64,000 nucleotides of DNA, from NCBI GenBank assembly GCA_039917615.1, contig JBDSJD010000016.1, positions 20,899 to 84,898 on the forward strand, in the 5' to 3' direction. Of the stretch, positions 51,356 to 60,535 are shown in pieces. The first letter of the stretch is position 1, and each line of letters begins with the position of its first letter. Made by a program: the position numbers and the translations under genes. The notes below the pieces were generated by a model. The model saw only the letters and a list, made by a program, of their open reading frames with translations. It was not told the DNA's origin and searched no databases. The stretch is from ZC4RG30 sp039917615 (GTDB lineage: Bacteria; Pseudomonadota; Gammaproteobacteria; Steroidobacterales; Steroidobacteraceae).

Positions 51356-52726
51356 TCAGTGCGTCTCTTTGGCGGCGACGCCGGTCAGATGAGCGACCAC
51401 GCGCTCCAGGCGATTGGAACGGGAACCTTTGACCAGCAGCGTGACCTCGGCGGACAGCCGCGCTTCAACGGCGCGCGCGAGGGAATCGGTGTCGGTATGC
51501 CAACTTGCACCGGCACCGAAGGCCTCGACGGCAAGCGCGCTGAGCGGACCTGTGGCAAACAGGCATTGCACTCCCCGCTCGCGCGCATAGGTACCGATCT
51601 GTACATGACTGTCGCGGGCGTGGTCGCCCAGCTCGCCCATATCACCCATCACAAGCCAGGCCGGGCCTGGAAGCTGCGTCAGCACATCAATGCCGGCCCG
51701 CATTGAGCTTGGATTGGCGTTGTAGGAATCATCGATCAGACGTGCGCCCTGGCGCGTGCGCGCCGGCTGCAGGCGTCCGGAGACGGGCTGCATGCTGGCG
51801 AGGCCCAGCGCCACATCGTCCAGCGTGGCGCCGGCCTGCACTGCAGCGGCTGCGGCTGCGGCTGCGTTGCGCACGTTATGGCGGCCACCGACGTTCAATT
51901 GCACGGCCCGCTCACCCAGCGGCGACTGCAACGTGAAAGTCACGCGGAAGCCCGCATCCGTCAGCACTTCGGAAACACCTGCGGCACGGAAATCCGCCGC
52001 GCTGTCCACACCGAAAGTCACCACACGCGCCGGCGTCATGTCACGCCAGAGTTGCGCATAGTCATCGTCGGCATTGATGACAGCCACATCGGCAGCCGTC
52101 AGGCCGGCAACCATCTCGCCTTCCGCGCGCGCGACGCCGTCCAGATCCCCGAATCCTTCCAGATGCTCCGCACCGGCGTTGGTGATGAGGCCCACGGTGG
52201 GCCTGACGATGGCGACCAGAGCCGCGACTTCGCCGGGACGGTTGGCACCGACTTCGACCACCGCGCTGTGGTGCTCATCGGCAAGGCGCAGCAGCGTCAG
52301 CGGCACGCCAATGTGGTTATTGAGATTGCCGCGCGTGGCAAGACACGCGCCGCGCTGCGCCAGGATGGATGAGGTCATCTCCTTGACCGTGGTCTTGCCG
52401 TTGCTGCCGGCGATACCAACCAGCGGCCCCTTGAACCCGGCTCGCCAGCCTGCAGCCGCGCGGGTCAGCGCCGCCTGGCCGTCGGCGACTTCGATCACGG
52501 GCAGCGGTGCTGCAGACACGGCGCGATCCACGACAGCGGCCGCAGCGCCCGCCGCAGCCGCGCTGCTCAGGAATTCATTGCCATCGAAATGCGGGCCGTG
52601 CAGCGCGACATAAATTTCACCAGCACGCAGTGAGCGCGTGTCAGCGCTGACGCCGCTATAGGCGCCATCCTCGCCACTGAAGCTGCCACCGCAAAGCGCC
52701 GCAAATGTCTGCAGGGTCCGCTTCAT
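51356..52726 (-). CDS. murF: UDP-MurNAc-tripeptide--D-Ala-D-Ala ligase MurF
   Basis: A 456-residue Mur ligase that adds D-Ala-D-Ala, made by Ddl, to complete the pentapeptide. It shows the N-terminal FSGEDGAYSGVSADTRSLRA, the ATP loop GIAGSNGKTTVKEM and LIDDSYNANPSSMRAGIDVL near the end. It overlaps murE by four bases. Confidence 0.95.
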   Translation of the reverse strand: MKRTLQTFAALCGGSFSGEDGAYSGVSADTRSLRAGEIYVALHGPHFDGNEFLSSAAAAGAAAAVVDRAVSAAPLPVIEVADGQAALTRAAAGWRAGFKGPLVGIAGSNGKTTVKEMTSSILAQRGACLATRGNLNNHIGVPLTLLRLADEHHSAVVEVGANRPGEVAALVAIVRPTVGLITNAGAEHLEGFGDLDGVARAEGEMVAGLTAADVAVINADDDYAQLWRDMTPARVVTFGVDSAADFRAAGVSEVLTDAGFRVTFTLQSPLGERAVQLNVGGRHNVRNAAAAAAAAVQAGATLDDVALGLASMQPVSGRLQPARTRQGARLIDDSYNANPSSMRAGIDVLTQLPGPAWLVMGDMGELGDHARDSHVQIGTYARERGVQCLFATGPLSALAVEAFGAGASWHTDTDSLARAVEARLSAEVTLLVKGSRSNRLERVVAHLTGVAAKETH

Positions 52727-54210
52727 GCAACCCCCAGCACTTCACGCACCACCTGCCGGTCGCTGAACGGCCGCGTGCCAGTGCCCGTGACCTGGGTGGT
52801 CTCATGACCCTTGCCGGCCACAAGCACTACATCGCCTGCAGAGGCATGCTGCAACGCGTGTGCAATGGCCGCGCGCCGATCCTGCACCACCGTCACTGGC
52901 GCAGCGCCAGTACCGCGCTGTATGTCGGCCAAGATCTGCAGCGCATCTTCAGAACGCGGATTGTCATCGGTGAGTACGATCCGATCTGCAGCGCGCGCTG
53001 CTGCTGCACCCATTAGTGGCCGCTTGCCGCTATCACGATCGCCGCCGCAGCCAAATACCACGATCAGGCGACCGGTACAGTGACGACGCAACACCCGCAA
53101 CGCCTGCTCGAGTGCGTCCGGCGTATGGGCATAGTCCACCACCGCCAGCGGCTGGCCGGGCACCGCAATCACTTCGAGCCGGCCGGGCGGAGCCTGCAAC
53201 ACGCCGATGGCCGCGACCGCACGCGACAGGCTGATGTCGCTGCCCAGCAGCACTGCCGCTACGGCCAGCAGGTTGTCGATGTTGAATGCGCCCACCAGCG
53301 GGGTCTGTACCGCGGCGTTGCCGAAACTTGTGGCCAGCTCGAACCTGGTGCCCACCGCTGTGAACTGCATGCTGTGGGCGCGCACGAATGCGCCACGATC
53401 CGGCACTGCACCGCTGCGGCTGCTGCAGGCAATGCGATCCGCAAACTGCGGCCGCGCGGCCAGCATCGCCCCGAAGGCGTCATCCACGTTGAACACCCGC
53501 AGGCGCACGTCATCACGTTCGAACAGGCTGGCCTTGGCCGCGCCGTACGCGGTCATGTCGCCGTGAAAATCCAGGTGATCGCGCGTCAGGTTGGTGAATA
53601 CGGTGGCGTCGAAATGCACGGCCTGCACGCGACCCAGCGCGAGTCCATGCGAGGACACTTCCATCGCCACCTTGCGCGCGCCGCGCGCATGGAATGCGGC
53701 GAGCCCGCGTTGCACGGTGATCGCATCGGGTGTGGTCATCTCACCCGCGACCAGCTCACCGGCAAAGGCACTGCCCAGGGTACCGATGTACGCAGCGCGT
53801 TCGCCGCAGAACGTCAGCGCCTGTGCCAGCAACCAGGCGCAGGTGGTCTTGCCGTTGGTGCCCGTCACACCCACGACATCCACTTGCTGCGAAGGAGAGG
53901 CGAAGAAGCGGTCCGCAAGCAGACTCGCATGCCGACCAAGCTCCGGCACCTCGGCGAGCACGATATCCGAGTGCATGGACGGAGGCTGATGCACACCATC
54001 GGGTTCCCAGACGATGGCGGCCGCGCCGCGCCGCGCCACATCCTGCGCGAAATCCAGGCCATGATGACGCAATCCACGACAGGCCAAAAAAGCGCCGCCA
54101 GGGGTTACCTGGCGGCTATCCAGCGTGAGGTCTGTCAGCTCTGCATCCCTGCCAACTGCCGCAACACCGTGCAGCAGTGTTGAAAGTGCGATCCGGGGCG
54201 AACCGTTCAA
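52723..54210 (-). CDS. murE: UDP-MurNAc-L-Ala-D-Glu--diaminopimelate ligase MurE
   Basis: A 495-residue Mur ligase that adds the third residue of the stem. It has LTLDSRQVTPGGAFLAC, the ATP loop GVTGTNGKTTCAWL, and the motif DDNPRSED whose Asn and Arg are the mark of meso-diaminopimelate specificity. It overlaps ftsI by four bases and murF by four bases. Confidence 0.95.
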   Translation of the reverse strand: MNGSPRIALSTLLHGVAAVGRDAELTDLTLDSRQVTPGGAFLACRGLRHHGLDFAQDVARRGAAAIVWEPDGVHQPPSMHSDIVLAEVPELGRHASLLADRFFASPSQQVDVVGVTGTNGKTTCAWLLAQALTFCGERAAYIGTLGSAFAGELVAGEMTTPDAITVQRGLAAFHARGARKVAMEVSSHGLALGRVQAVHFDATVFTNLTRDHLDFHGDMTAYGAAKASLFERDDVRLRVFNVDDAFGAMLAARPQFADRIACSSRSGAVPDRGAFVRAHSMQFTAVGTRFELATSFGNAAVQTPLVGAFNIDNLLAVAAVLLGSDISLSRAVAAIGVLQAPPGRLEVIAVPGQPLAVVDYAHTPDALEQALRVLRRHCTGRLIVVFGCGGDRDSGKRPLMGAAAARAADRIVLTDDNPRSEDALQILADIQRGTGAAPVTVVQDRRAAIAHALQHASAGDVVLVAGKGHETTQVTGTGTRPFSDRQVVREVLGVA

Positions 54211-55937
54211 CGCCGCACCAGCGTCGAAACGCCAGTCATTGGATCGCTTGCGCCAGCAGCACCATCCGGTGCAACGCCCATCAAACGCAGCGCGTTCCCC
54301 ACTACGCTCGAGAACACCGGCGCCGACACGTCGCCACCATAGTAAGTACCAGTGGCCGGATCATCGATCACCACCACTGCTGCCAGGCGCGGATTGCTCG
54401 CCGGCGCGAGGCCACCAAACACCGCGGTATAACGATCCGTGTAATAGGCGCCACTGCCATTGACCTTCTTGGCAGTGCCGGTCTTGCCGGCCACACGGTA
54501 GCCAGGAATCGCCGCCTTGGTGCCAGTGCCTTCCAGCACCACGGATTCGAGCATGGCAATCAGCGCGCGCGCGTTTTGCTCGCTGATCGCGCGCACCTCT
54601 GGCACCGCTTCATTTTCATTCCGGCGCAGTATGGTCAACGGGCGCACCACACCGAGGGCACCTATCGCGGCATAGGCCTGCGCAAGCTGCAGCGGTGTGA
54701 CCGAAAGGCCGTAGCCACGCGACAGCGACGCGATGCCCTCCGGATTCCACCTGGCATAGTTGGAAAGCGATCCACCCGACTCACCTTTGAACTGGCCCGC
54801 CGTCACACGCCCGAATCCCAGCCGCGTCAGCGTGCTCCAGATCAGTTGCGGCTCGACCGCCTGCGAAATCATCGCCATGCCCACATTGGAAGACTTGGCG
54901 AGCACTCCGGCCAGGGACAGGATGCCTTGCGGATGCTCGTCCTCAATCACCCGCGTGCCAACCTGCACATAGCCGAGGCTGACATCGACCCTACTCGCGG
55001 AGTCGAAGTGGCCGGACTCCAGGGCTGCAGCCACCACAAACGGCTTGATGCTGGAACCCGGCTCGAGGGGATCAGTGACCGCACGATTGCGGAACATCGC
55101 CGGCGTCAGCTTGGTGCGATTGTTCGGGTTGAAAGTAGGAAAGTTGGCCATGGCGAGGATCTCGCCAGTGGTTACATCGATCACCACCATCGAGCCCGAA
55201 TGCGCGCGGTTCTGTTCGATCGCGGCTTTCAGCTGTCGGTGGGCCAGATTCTGGATCCGCATATCCAGACTCAAGGTCACGTTGCTGCCGGGCCGTGTGG
55301 TGCGGATGTTTTCAACGTCCTCGACGCTGCGGCCCCTGCGATCCTGGATCACGCGTTTCAGGCCATCCTCACCGGCCAGCAATGACTCATAGGAAAGTTC
55401 GGCGCCCTCCTGCCCTTCGTCATCCACATTGGTGAAGCCCACCACGTGGCCCACGACCTCACCCGAGGGGTAGTAACGCTTCTGCTCGCGCGACAGATGC
55501 ACGCCAGCAACATCCAGATTGCGCACCGCCAGTGCCTGCTCGCGCGAGATCTGCCTCGCCAGCCAGATGAACTTGCCGTCCTGGTTGCTCGAAATGCGGC
55601 GCGCGAATTCGCCCCGGTCACGCTGCAATACGCTGGCAAGTTCAGGCCAGCGATCCGGGTAAGCAACCAGTTCGCGCGGATCGGCCCAGACCGAATCCAC
55701 CGGCGTGCTGATGGCCAGCGGCGTATCGTTGCGATCCAGGATTGCGCCACGATTGGCAACCGTGGAAACGGGACGCGTGGAGCGTGCTTCACCCTGCCTG
55801 ATCAGGAATTCATGGTCGACCAGCTGCAGGTCCACCGCCCGCGCCAGCAGGCCGCCGGCAGCCAGCATCAACACGCCAAACACAAACCAGCTGCGCAGAC
55901 GAAAACTCCGGGCGTCGTTCGTTGCGCCGCGGCTCAC
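54207..55937 (-). CDS. ftsI: Septal peptidoglycan transpeptidase FtsI (PBP3)
   Basis: A 576-residue class B penicillin-binding protein that cross-links septal peptidoglycan with FtsW. One membrane helix lies at about residues 17-36, followed by the pedestal domain. The transpeptidase motifs are SSIK with active Ser295 (EPGSSIKPF), SSN at 349-351 and KTG at 485-487. It overlaps ftsL and murE by four bases each. Confidence 0.96.
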   Translation of the reverse strand: MSRGATNDARSFRLRSWFVFGVLMLAAGGLLARAVDLQLVDHEFLIRQGEARSTRPVSTVANRGAILDRNDTPLAISTPVDSVWADPRELVAYPDRWPELASVLQRDRGEFARRISSNQDGKFIWLARQISREQALAVRNLDVAGVHLSREQKRYYPSGEVVGHVVGFTNVDDEGQEGAELSYESLLAGEDGLKRVIQDRRGRSVEDVENIRTTRPGSNVTLSLDMRIQNLAHRQLKAAIEQNRAHSGSMVVIDVTTGEILAMANFPTFNPNNRTKLTPAMFRNRAVTDPLEPGSSIKPFVVAAALESGHFDSASRVDVSLGYVQVGTRVIEDEHPQGILSLAGVLAKSSNVGMAMISQAVEPQLIWSTLTRLGFGRVTAGQFKGESGGSLSNYARWNPEGIASLSRGYGLSVTPLQLAQAYAAIGALGVVRPLTILRRNENEAVPEVRAISEQNARALIAMLESVVLEGTGTKAAIPGYRVAGKTGTAKKVNGSGAYYTDRYTAVFGGLAPASNPRLAAVVVIDDPATGTYYGGDVSAPVFSSVVGNALRLMGVAPDGAAGASDPMTGVSTLVRR

Positions 55938-56212
55938 GGCGTCACCAGCTGGATCCTGGCGGCGTCCGGGGTGACCATCTTCAACTGTCCGATGGCAATC
56001 GACTCGACCTGCGCATGTGCCGAAAACGTGCTTTGCTCCAGCTGCAACTGCCCCCAGTTGATATCCAGCTGATCGCGTTCGCGATGTAGCTGCTCAAGGG
56101 CGACAAACAGCTCGCGCGAGCGATGCCTCGTGTGTACCGCAGCGGCAGCCGACGCCAGGACCGCGCACCACAGCAGCGTCGCCAGGATCCATGGCTGGCG
56201 CAGCAAGGACAT
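55934..56212 (-). CDS. ftsL: Cell division protein FtsL
   Basis: A 92-residue bitopic protein with a very short cytoplasmic tail, one membrane helix (about residues 7-26) and a periplasmic coiled coil (about 30-70) that pairs with FtsB. The low similarity expected for FtsL makes the assignment rest on size, topology and position between rsmH and ftsI. It overlaps rsmH by one base. Confidence 0.88.
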   Translation of the reverse strand: MSLLRQPWILATLLWCAVLASAAAAVHTRHRSRELFVALEQLHRERDQLDINWGQLQLEQSTFSAHAQVESIAIGQLKMVTPDAARIQLVTP

Positions 56213-57171
56213 CAGGCGTCACCGCCAACTGGCGGGGCGTCGAGTCGCTCGGCCACTCGCAACATGGCGGAACGCGCCCGTGGATTCGCAGCAAGCTCAG
56301 CGGGACCAGCCCGCAGCTTCTTCCCGACCAGACGCAGCGATGGGTCGAACGGCGGCGCAACCGGCAAACGGGCCCAGGCCGGATCAGGCGCAGCCTCACG
56401 CCGTATGAATTGCTTGACCATCCGGTCTTCAAGCGAGTGAAAGCTGATCACCGCGAGGCGACCGCCGGTCGCAAGCGCGCGCACCGCCGCCGCGAGGCCC
56501 CGCGACAACTCCCCCAGTTCGTCATTCACGTGCATGCGGATTGCCTGGAACGTCCGCGTCGCGGGATGCTTGCCCCGCTCGCGTGTGCGTACAGCTCCCA
56601 TGACAATCTGCGCCAACCGACCCGTGGTAGTAATCGGTTCTTCGTCGCGTTGCTCGGTGATGGCGCGCGCGATACGCCCGGCGAATCTTTCTTCGCCCAG
56701 CGTGCCGATCACGTCGCGGATCTCGTCGGCAGGCGCGCGGGCAAGCCAGTCGGCGGCACTTTCACCGCTCGCCGGATCCATGCGCATGTCGAGCGGACCG
56801 TCCTGCTGGAAACTGAAACCGCGCGCGCCGTCGTCGAGCTGCGGCGAAGACACGCCGAGGTCGAACAAAATCCCGCAACAGGCACGTCCTTCGCCATGTG
56901 CCGCGACCAGTGCCTCGAGCGCGCTGAACGCAGCGCCAGCCACCACCAGGCGCGACTCCGATTGGAAGCGCCGGCCAGCGGCGGCGACTGCGACGGGGTC
57001 ACGGTCGATCGCGAGCAGGCGGTCGTCCGGTCCAAGCGAATCGAGGATGCGTGCCGCGTGACCGCCGCGACCGAACGTGGCGTCGACATACAGTCGCGGT
57101 CGTGCGCCGGCCGGGCCGATCGCAAGCGCGGCGACGGCCTCTTCGACAAGCACCGGCTCGTGCTCAGCCAA
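56212..57171 (-). CDS. rsmH: 16S rRNA (cytosine1402-N4)-methyltransferase RsmH
   Basis: A 319-residue SAM-dependent methyltransferase (MraW). It has the N-terminal HEPVLVEEAV, the SAM motif YVDATFGRGGHAARIL, the LFDLGVSSPQLDDGARGFSF motif and the late VISFHSLEDRMVKQF. It starts 25 bases after mraZ. Confidence 0.96.
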   Translation of the reverse strand: MAEHEPVLVEEAVAALAIGPAGARPRLYVDATFGRGGHAARILDSLGPDDRLLAIDRDPVAVAAAGRRFQSESRLVVAGAAFSALEALVAAHGEGRACCGILFDLGVSSPQLDDGARGFSFQQDGPLDMRMDPASGESAADWLARAPADEIRDVIGTLGEERFAGRIARAITEQRDEEPITTTGRLAQIVMGAVRTRERGKHPATRTFQAIRMHVNDELGELSRGLAAAVRALATGGRLAVISFHSLEDRMVKQFIRREAAPDPAWARLPVAPPFDPSLRLVGKKLRAGPAELAANPRARSAMLRVAERLDAPPVGGDA

Positions 57172-57196
57172 TGAAATGCTCCCCGGAATCCAGACA

Positions 57197-57649
57197 TCAC
57201 AGTTTCAACGTACTGAGCTCGGCGGAAAGTTCAGTCACGCCCTGCTCACTTTTTTTCCACTCTTCGCGCTGGATGTTCCAGCGCGCCTCATCCCACAATT
57301 CCAGCTTGTTGCCCTGACCGACGATCCAGGCAGCGCGAGTAAGGCCAGCGAATTCACGCAACTCTGGCGTCAACGCGAGACGACCATGGCTGTCGAGCAG
57401 CAACTCTTCGGCATGACCGACCATCAGCCGCTGCAGGCGACGCACCTGCGGGTGCAAACTGGGGAGGCTGTTCAGCTGCTGCTCGATGCGTTCCCATTCC
57501 GGAGCGGGGTAGATCAGCAGGCATTCGTCGCGGTCGACGGTCACGATGACCCGGCCTTCGCCCGCGGCGGACAGAAGGCCGCGGTAGCGCGCTGGCACTA
57601 CAACCCTGCCCTTGTCATCAATAATGATTTTTGTTGCGCCGCGGAACAT
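57197..57649 (-). CDS. mraZ: Transcriptional regulator MraZ
   Basis: A 150-residue protein of two SpoVT/AbrB-like domains, the first with DDKGRVVVPARYRGLL and the second with DSHGRLALTPELREFAGL. MraZ forms ring oligomers and represses its own operon by binding TGGG repeats; four such repeats lie directly upstream. ATG 57649 is chosen by alignment to the family. It is the first gene of the dcw operon. Confidence 0.95.
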   Translation of the reverse strand: MFRGATKIIIDDKGRVVVPARYRGLLSAAGEGRVIVTVDRDECLLIYPAPEWERIEQQLNSLPSLHPQVRRLQRLMVGHAEELLLDSHGRLALTPELREFAGLTRAAWIVGQGNKLELWDEARWNIQREEWKKSEQGVTELSAELSTLKL

Positions 57650-57666
57650 GCACTGAAATGGGGCTA

Positions 57667-57700
57667 CCCACTTCCACCCACTTGAACCCACCTAATCCCA
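57667..57700 (-). promoter_or_regulatory. MraZ operator: four TGGG boxes with 10-base spacing
   Basis: On the minus strand TGGG occurs four times at exact 10-base steps (CCCA at 57667, 57677, 57687 and 57697 on the plus strand). This is the pattern bound by MraZ in other bacteria. The boxes cover the -10 end and start of the candidate promoter, as expected for autorepression. Confidence 0.85.
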
Positions 57701-57729
57701 TCTTAGGAACGGGGTGGGTGTTATGTCAA
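57700..57729 (-). promoter_or_regulatory. Candidate sigma-70 promoter of mraZ/dcw operon
   Basis: TTGACA (complement 57724-57729) and TAAGAT (complement 57700-57705) are 18 bases apart. An A-tract upstream (complement 57740-57752) resembles an UP element. Transcription would start near 57693, inside the MraZ boxes. Confidence 0.65.
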
Positions 57730-57850
57730 CGCCGCGACAGGGTTTTTTTGTTTATGTCACAACAACTTACGCGCGTTCCAAAAAGTGGGACGTGAATCAC
57801 AGCAAGAACTCTTTTCGATTCCGGTACTTGGATCAAAAAGCTCAGAAAGT

Positions 57851-58258
57851 GGGGGAGCTGACCTGTAAGCCGGGTTCTGTCGAGGGCAATCATTCCTCTA
57901 TGAACTGCGTTACCGCAGCCCTTTAGCAGCCTACCCGGAAGCACGCGGGACTCACGCTTGCGGCCCAGGCCTTGCGACCCGCACCGCGACTTCCCTATTT
58001 GGCCTTGCTCCAGGTGGGGTTTTCCATGCCGTCGAGTGTTACCACCGACGCGGTGCGCTCTTACCGCACCGTTTCACCCTTGCCGGTATCCAAGTCGGAT
58101 CGCTCCTTCCGGATACTTAGGCGGTCTATTCTCTGTTGCACTTTCCGTGGGCTCGCGCCCCCCAGGCGTTACCTGGCACCTTGTCCACTGGAGCCCGGAC
58201 TTTCCTCCCCGCTCCACCCTTGCGGATGTTGCGCAGCGATTACCCAGCCAGCTCCCCC
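57851..58258 (-). ncRNA. rnpB: RNase P RNA (bacterial type A)
   Basis: The catalytic RNA of RNase P, about 408 bases. On the minus strand its conserved blocks are clear: AGGAAAGTCCGGGCTCCA near the start, CCAGGTAACGCCTGG, the GCAACAGAGA block, the GGTAAGAGCGCACCG loop, GGAGCAAGGCCAAATAGG and the ending CGACAGAACCCGGCTTA. The ends are placed by the P1 stem, GGGGGAGCTG pairing with CAGCTCCCCC. It lies upstream of mraZ on the same strand. The short open frames over it are not genes. Confidence 0.95.
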
Positions 58259-58265
58259 GCGGCGG

Positions 58266-58271
58266 ACCATA
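58266..58271 (-). promoter_or_regulatory. Candidate -10 element of rnpB
   Basis: TATGGT on the minus strand ends seven bases before the inferred 5' end of rnpB (58258), the right distance for a start site. No good -35 element is seen. Confidence 0.45.
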
Positions 58272-58367
58272 GCAGCGCAAGTCGTGCATTGCTTGCCCAT
58301 CGCGATGCCCTTCAACCACAATCGCTGCGGACCACATTTCGTAACGGCAGGATTTTCCGGAGGCGTC

Positions 58368-58895
58368 ATGAATAAAATTGCGATTCGCCCAGCCACGGTG
58401 CTGATTTGCGTGGCGGTAGCCCTGCCGCTGCTGGCTGCAGAAAAGCTCAGTGCCAAGATCGGCCAGTGGGAAACCACGACGACCATGAACATGGGCGGCG
58501 CGGCGATGCCGGCGATGCCTGCTCTGCCGCCCGAAATCCTCGCCCAGATGCCGCCGGCGCAACGTGCGCAGATGGAGCAGGCGATGAGCGCGATGTCCGG
58601 CAAACCGGTGACGACGAAGTCCTGCGTGACGGAGAAGGACCTCGCAGACGGCGCCTTCCGCGGGCAGCAACAAGGGGACATGAAGTGCACTTACACGGTG
58701 GTAAGCAGCACGCCAAAGCGTCAGGAAACCACTTTCCAGTGCACCTCAGCCGCCGGCCCTGCTGATGGCAAGCTGGTCGTCGATGTGGTCGATGAATCGC
58801 ATGTGAAGGGCACCATGCAGATCAAGGCGCAGCAGATGTCGATCGAAACCAAGTTCGATTCGAAGTGGCTCGGCGCATGCGCAACGGCAAAGTAA
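58368..58895 (+). CDS. DUF3617 family periplasmic protein
   Basis: A 175-residue protein with a signal peptide (about residues 1-24, ending LLAAEK), followed by a Met/Pro/Ala-rich segment (MPAMPALPPEILAQMPPAQR). The DUF3617 core then has WETTTTMN earlier and KSCVTEKDLADGAF, MKCTYTVVSS and FQCTSAAGP, with cysteines probably paired. The function of the family is unknown. ATG 58368 follows GGAGG at good spacing. It is a single-gene unit between rnpB and the ModA-like gene. Confidence 0.8.
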   Translation: MNKIAIRPATVLICVAVALPLLAAEKLSAKIGQWETTTTMNMGGAAMPAMPALPPEILAQMPPAQRAQMEQAMSAMSGKPVTTKSCVTEKDLADGAFRGQQQGDMKCTYTVVSSTPKRQETTFQCTSAAGPADGKLVVDVVDESHVKGTMQIKAQQMSIETKFDSKWLGACATAK

Positions 58896-58906
58896 AACGC
58901 CCGCGC

Positions 58907-59596
58907 TCAGGCAGCGGCCATGCCGTGCTGCTGCTTGAGCGCCGCGACTTCTGGTAAAGCCAGATATCGCAGCAGTCCGCGCGCCGCGTCGGCATTCATG
59001 CTGCTGGCGCAGACGCCACCGGAAAATACTGTCATCGATTGAATGCAATCCGGCAGCGGACCCAGCACCGTTATTCCTTCGAGATTCTTGAGCTCGCTCA
59101 GCTGCTGGAAGCCCAGCGCCGCGGTGCCGTCTGCCACCAGCGAACCCACCGGCACACCTGGCGGCGGCACGACGATGCGAGGGCGGATCAGCTGCAATAT
59201 TTCCCAGCGTTCGAAGAGTTTTTCCAGGTAGACGCCGCTGGGGCCGGTGGAATAGCTCAATGTGGGCGCCGCCAGCACCAGTAATTTCACATCCGCTTCG
59301 CTGGCTATGGATGAGCGCGCGGCGCCAGCCTGCACCGCCACGGCTATTCCTGAGCGGACCAGATCAATCCGGCTGCCGGTGATCCGGCCTTCGGCGATGA
59401 GCTTGTCAATGGCAGTGGATGCTAGCACCACCACATCCATGACCTCGCCGGCACTGACACGTTTTGCAACATCCACACCCCCCGCCGCCTCGGCTGCCAC
59501 AGGCTGGCCTGTTTCCAGTTCGTATCGCGCCGCAAGCTCCGCGAGCAGGTCGCGAGTGGCCATCGAAGAAATCAATCGCAGCGATGTTCCTGTCAT
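58907..59596 (-). CDS. ModA-like substrate-binding domain protein without signal peptide
   Basis: A 229-residue type 2 periplasmic-binding fold similar to molybdate-binding ModA: FVDVVV-type segments such as GEVMDVVVLASTAIDKL and SIASEADVKLLVLAAPTLSY. Unlike ModA it starts directly with the domain (MTGTSLRLISSMATRDLLAE), and its start overlaps the rsmI stop by four bases, so no signal peptide can be added upstream. It is therefore probably cytoplasmic. No modB/modC genes are nearby. The ligand is unknown. Confidence 0.7.
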   Translation of the reverse strand: MTGTSLRLISSMATRDLLAELAARYELETGQPVAAEAAGGVDVAKRVSAGEVMDVVVLASTAIDKLIAEGRITGSRIDLVRSGIAVAVQAGAARSSIASEADVKLLVLAAPTLSYSTGPSGVYLEKLFERWEILQLIRPRIVVPPPGVPVGSLVADGTAALGFQQLSELKNLEGITVLGPLPDCIQSMTVFSGGVCASSMNADAARGLLRYLALPEVAALKQQHGMAAA

Positions 59597-60465
59597 GAGT
59601 CTTCCACTTCATCGGGTTGAGAGGCTGCGTCTGATCGGCGGATGAGCGCGTAGACATCGGCCTTGCGCCGGCCGGTGAGTTGCGCGACCACTGCCGCCGC
59701 ACGCGATGGCGGCAGCTCAGCCGACAACAGATCGAGCGCGCGTGCGACGAATGCGTCGTCGGGCGCCGCATCGCCTTCCGCGGCTCCCGCCACCACCAGC
59801 GTGATTTCACCGCGCGCAAAATTGGCATCTTCCGTCGCAATCTGCAGCAGCCGCGCGATGCTGCCGCGGTATACGCTCTCGTGTGTCTTGGTCAGTTCCC
59901 GCGCCACGCAGGCATTGCGTTCGGTGCCAAGCTCCAGCTGCAGGTCATGCAAGGTTTCCACTATGCGATGCGGTGCCTCGAAAAAAACCATGGTGCGTGG
60001 CTCGCGCAGCAAGGCGCGCAGTTTCTCGCGCCGGGCGCCGGCGCGCGCCGGCAGAAATCCTTCGAAACAGAATCGATCCACTGGCAGGCCGGAGACCGCC
60101 AACGCCACCAGCACCGCCGATGGCCCGGGAACGGCATGCACGGCAATCCCGGCCGCCAGCGCCGCCTGCACCAGCAGATATCCCGGATCCGACACCAGCG
60201 GAGTGCCGGCGTCACTCACCACGGCGACACAAATGCCCTGCTGCTGCACCTGTGCAATGAGCTGGTCGCGGCGGGCGGCCTCGTTGTGGTCATGCAGCGA
60301 TACCAGCGGCCGCTGCAGGCCCAGTTGCCGCAGCAGGCCGGCCGTGTGGCGGGTGTCTTCGGCCGCAATGATGTCGGCATCTGCCAACACTTCGCGTGCG
60401 CGCGGCGACAGATCAGCCAGATTGCCGATCGGTGTCGCAACCAGTTCGATTCGGCCCGGGCCCAC
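59593..60465 (-). CDS. rsmI: 16S rRNA 2'-O-ribose methyltransferase RsmI
   Basis: A 290-residue methyltransferase for C1402 of 16S rRNA, the same nucleotide modified by RsmH encoded nearby. It has the N-terminal LVATPIGNLADLSPRA, the AEDTRHTAGLL motif, SDAGTPLVSDPGYLLV and the PGPSAVLVALAVSGLP motif. It starts at GTG 60465. It is divergent from lpoA, and the downstream ModA-like gene overlaps it by four bases. Confidence 0.95.
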   Translation of the reverse strand: MGPGRIELVATPIGNLADLSPRAREVLADADIIAAEDTRHTAGLLRQLGLQRPLVSLHDHNEAARRDQLIAQVQQQGICVAVVSDAGTPLVSDPGYLLVQAALAAGIAVHAVPGPSAVLVALAVSGLPVDRFCFEGFLPARAGARREKLRALLREPRTMVFFEAPHRIVETLHDLQLELGTERNACVARELTKTHESVYRGSIARLLQIATEDANFARGEITLVVAGAAEGDAAPDDAFVARALDLLSAELPPSRAAAVVAQLTGRRKADVYALIRRSDAASQPDEVEDS

Positions 60466-60474
60466 CTCTATAAT
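60446..60474 (+). promoter_or_regulatory. Candidate promoter of lpoA-yraN
   Basis: A perfect TATAAT (60469-60474) lies in the interval between rsmI and lpoA, with a weak -35-like TCGATT 17 bases upstream (60446-60451) inside rsmI. It gives a leader of roughly 55 bases before lpoA. Confidence 0.5.
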
Positions 60475-60535
60475 CTCCGGGCGCGTCGTTTACGCCATTA
60501 AGGAACAGCCAAGCTTGCCCCGACCGATGCCAGCC

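Noticed and set aside
57714..58272. Short plus-strand frames before and across the rnpB region
   Set aside because: They overlap the RNase P RNA, whose conserved blocks explain the sequence; there is no supporting ribosome-binding site or homology.
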